Shown here: positions 63,476 to 64,000 of the stretch, piece after piece
Layout: each line of letters opens with the position of its first letter
Numbering within the stretch: position 1 is the stretch's first letter
Program-made: the position numbers and the translations under genes
Notes under the pieces: model-generated
What the model was told of the DNA's origin: nothing
The model's database searches: none
Seen by the model: only the letters and a program-made list of their open reading frames with translations
NCBI GenBank assembly: GCA_964609695.1
Contig: CAZSSP010000005.1
Coordinates: forward strand, 1-64,000
Source: JAGNHS01 sp964609695
GTDB taxonomy: Bacteria; Bdellovibrionota; UBA2428
Direction of reading: 5' to 3'
DNA length: 64,000 nucleotides

Positions 63476-64000
63476 GTCTTTTTGATTTTCCGCATAAAAC
63501 TTGTATTATCTGCGATAAAAGCACTCTTCATAGACGCGCTTTTTGCTCAAGCTGCCTAGAAAAGATACGACCCCTCATGCGCCCACGTCACCAGCTAGGA
63601 TGGGAATTACCCAACGCTCTCCGAGTTCGATCTATTTCATATTACTCAGGCCCTATCGCAAGATATATTCAGATAGCCAAATCTCAACCTTTTGGATATT
63701 TACCCAAATTTTTATTTCATCCTATTCATGAAGTTTTAAAATATTGGAGTGAAGAATTGAGAGATTTAAAATTTGATGCCATCACACATGTTCCGGGTAA
63801 CACCTTAAGATGTTTTGTAGAAACAGACCTGAGTTTCGCCATTGCTGAAAACTTAGCGTTAGAATTGAAAAAGCCTCACGTAAATTTACTTTTTAGGCCC
63901 CTAAGTTTAAGGCAACAAAAAAACCTCAGCGCAGAGAAAAGATGGTCTTCAAGAAAGCGCGATTTCTTAGCTCATAAAAAAAATTGCAGGGCCTATAAAG
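63460..64000 (+). CDS. ComF-like phosphoribosyltransferase-type protein (partial)
   Basis: This reading frame is cut by the right edge after about 180 codons. It starts with a zinc finger (CIICDK, then CSSCLEK) and continues with strands typical of ComF, ending near LRQQKNLSAEKRW, the ComF loop before the PRPP site. No ATG or GTG exists near the beginning: the first plausible codon is ATT at 63460 with AGGAG eight bases before, or TTG at 63418 inside comM with a weak ribosome site. ComF helps DNA uptake; here it is coupled to ComM. Confidence 0.72.
   Translation, partial: MSTSISLFDFPHKTCIICDKSTLHRRAFCSSCLEKIRPLMRPRHQLGWELPNALRVRSISYYSGPIARYIQIAKSQPFGYLPKFLFHPIHEVLKYWSEELRDLKFDAITHVPGNTLRCFVETDLSFAIAENLALELKKPHVNLLFRPLSLRQQKNLSAEKRWSSRKRDFLAHKKNCRAYK

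Overview
The window is a gene-dense, AT-rich bacterial chromosome segment from a diderm. It is rich in signal peptides, lipoproteins and outer-membrane beta-barrel proteins. It also has a MotA/TolQ-TolR-TolR motor operon like those of gliding and predatory deltaproteobacteria, and many secreted hydrolases (patatin, DNase I-fold, GH15, GH114, M23, VanX-like). Together these suggest a Bdellovibrionota-like (Bdellovibrio-type) organism. This placement is inference from gene content; no rRNA or marker tree is available here.

Layout. 1-1367 (-): a TolQ-like protein followed by two TolR/ExbD proteins, the second cut by the window edge. 1623-2690 (-): a von Willebrand A lipoprotein. 3592-10506 (+): a compact operon for a dedicated fatty-acid/polyketide-type chain builder, holding a FabZ-like dehydratase, a truncated ketosynthase-like protein without its cysteine, a private acyl carrier protein, an intact ketosynthase, a ketoreductase, a FabL-type enoyl reductase, an alpha/beta hydrolase and an acyl-AMP ligase. 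10552-11658 (-): a patatin-like protein.

11737-23937 (-) is the most unusual region. Three genes form one operon: a PrkA/YeaG-like AAA+ protein, a 2131-residue protein with a ClpB/ClpA-like AAA+ core preceded by two decayed ATPase modules, and a DUF444/YeaH-like VWA protein. All three carry N-terminal export signals, whereas the known PrkA-YeaH system is cytoplasmic. It looks like an exported or membrane-anchored AAA+/VWA remodelling machine that I do not recognise as described.

24121-36967: mixed envelope and secreted genes (DinB-like, DNase I-like, CBS pair, hyaluronan/NodC-type glycosyltransferase, OmpA-like, YkgJ-like, LamG lipoprotein, kinase-like/glycosyltransferase-like fusion), a tRNA-Lys(CTT) and a proline iminopeptidase. 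37052-44569: FadL-type porin with acetoacetyl-CoA synthetase, then GH114, sugar transferase, M23 peptidase and thymidine kinase. 44577-45786: a complete insertion sequence with 20-bp terminal inverted repeats, sitting in the short convergent gap between thymidine kinase and an RlmI-like methyltransferase. 46683-64000: VanX-like dipeptidase, cysteine-motif protein, cupin, MetH methionine synthase, Gfo/Idh/MocA oxidoreductase, BatD, unknown membrane and secreted proteins, GH15 glucoamylase, SH3-domain proteins, HAD phosphatase, and the competence-type pair ComM-ComF (ComF cut by the right edge).

No gene-free stretch exceeds 300 bases. The largest gaps are 1368-1622 (promoter region of the motor operon plus a terminator) and 2691-2934 (divergent promoter region, no gene seen). 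No CRISPR array, rRNA or prophage was seen.
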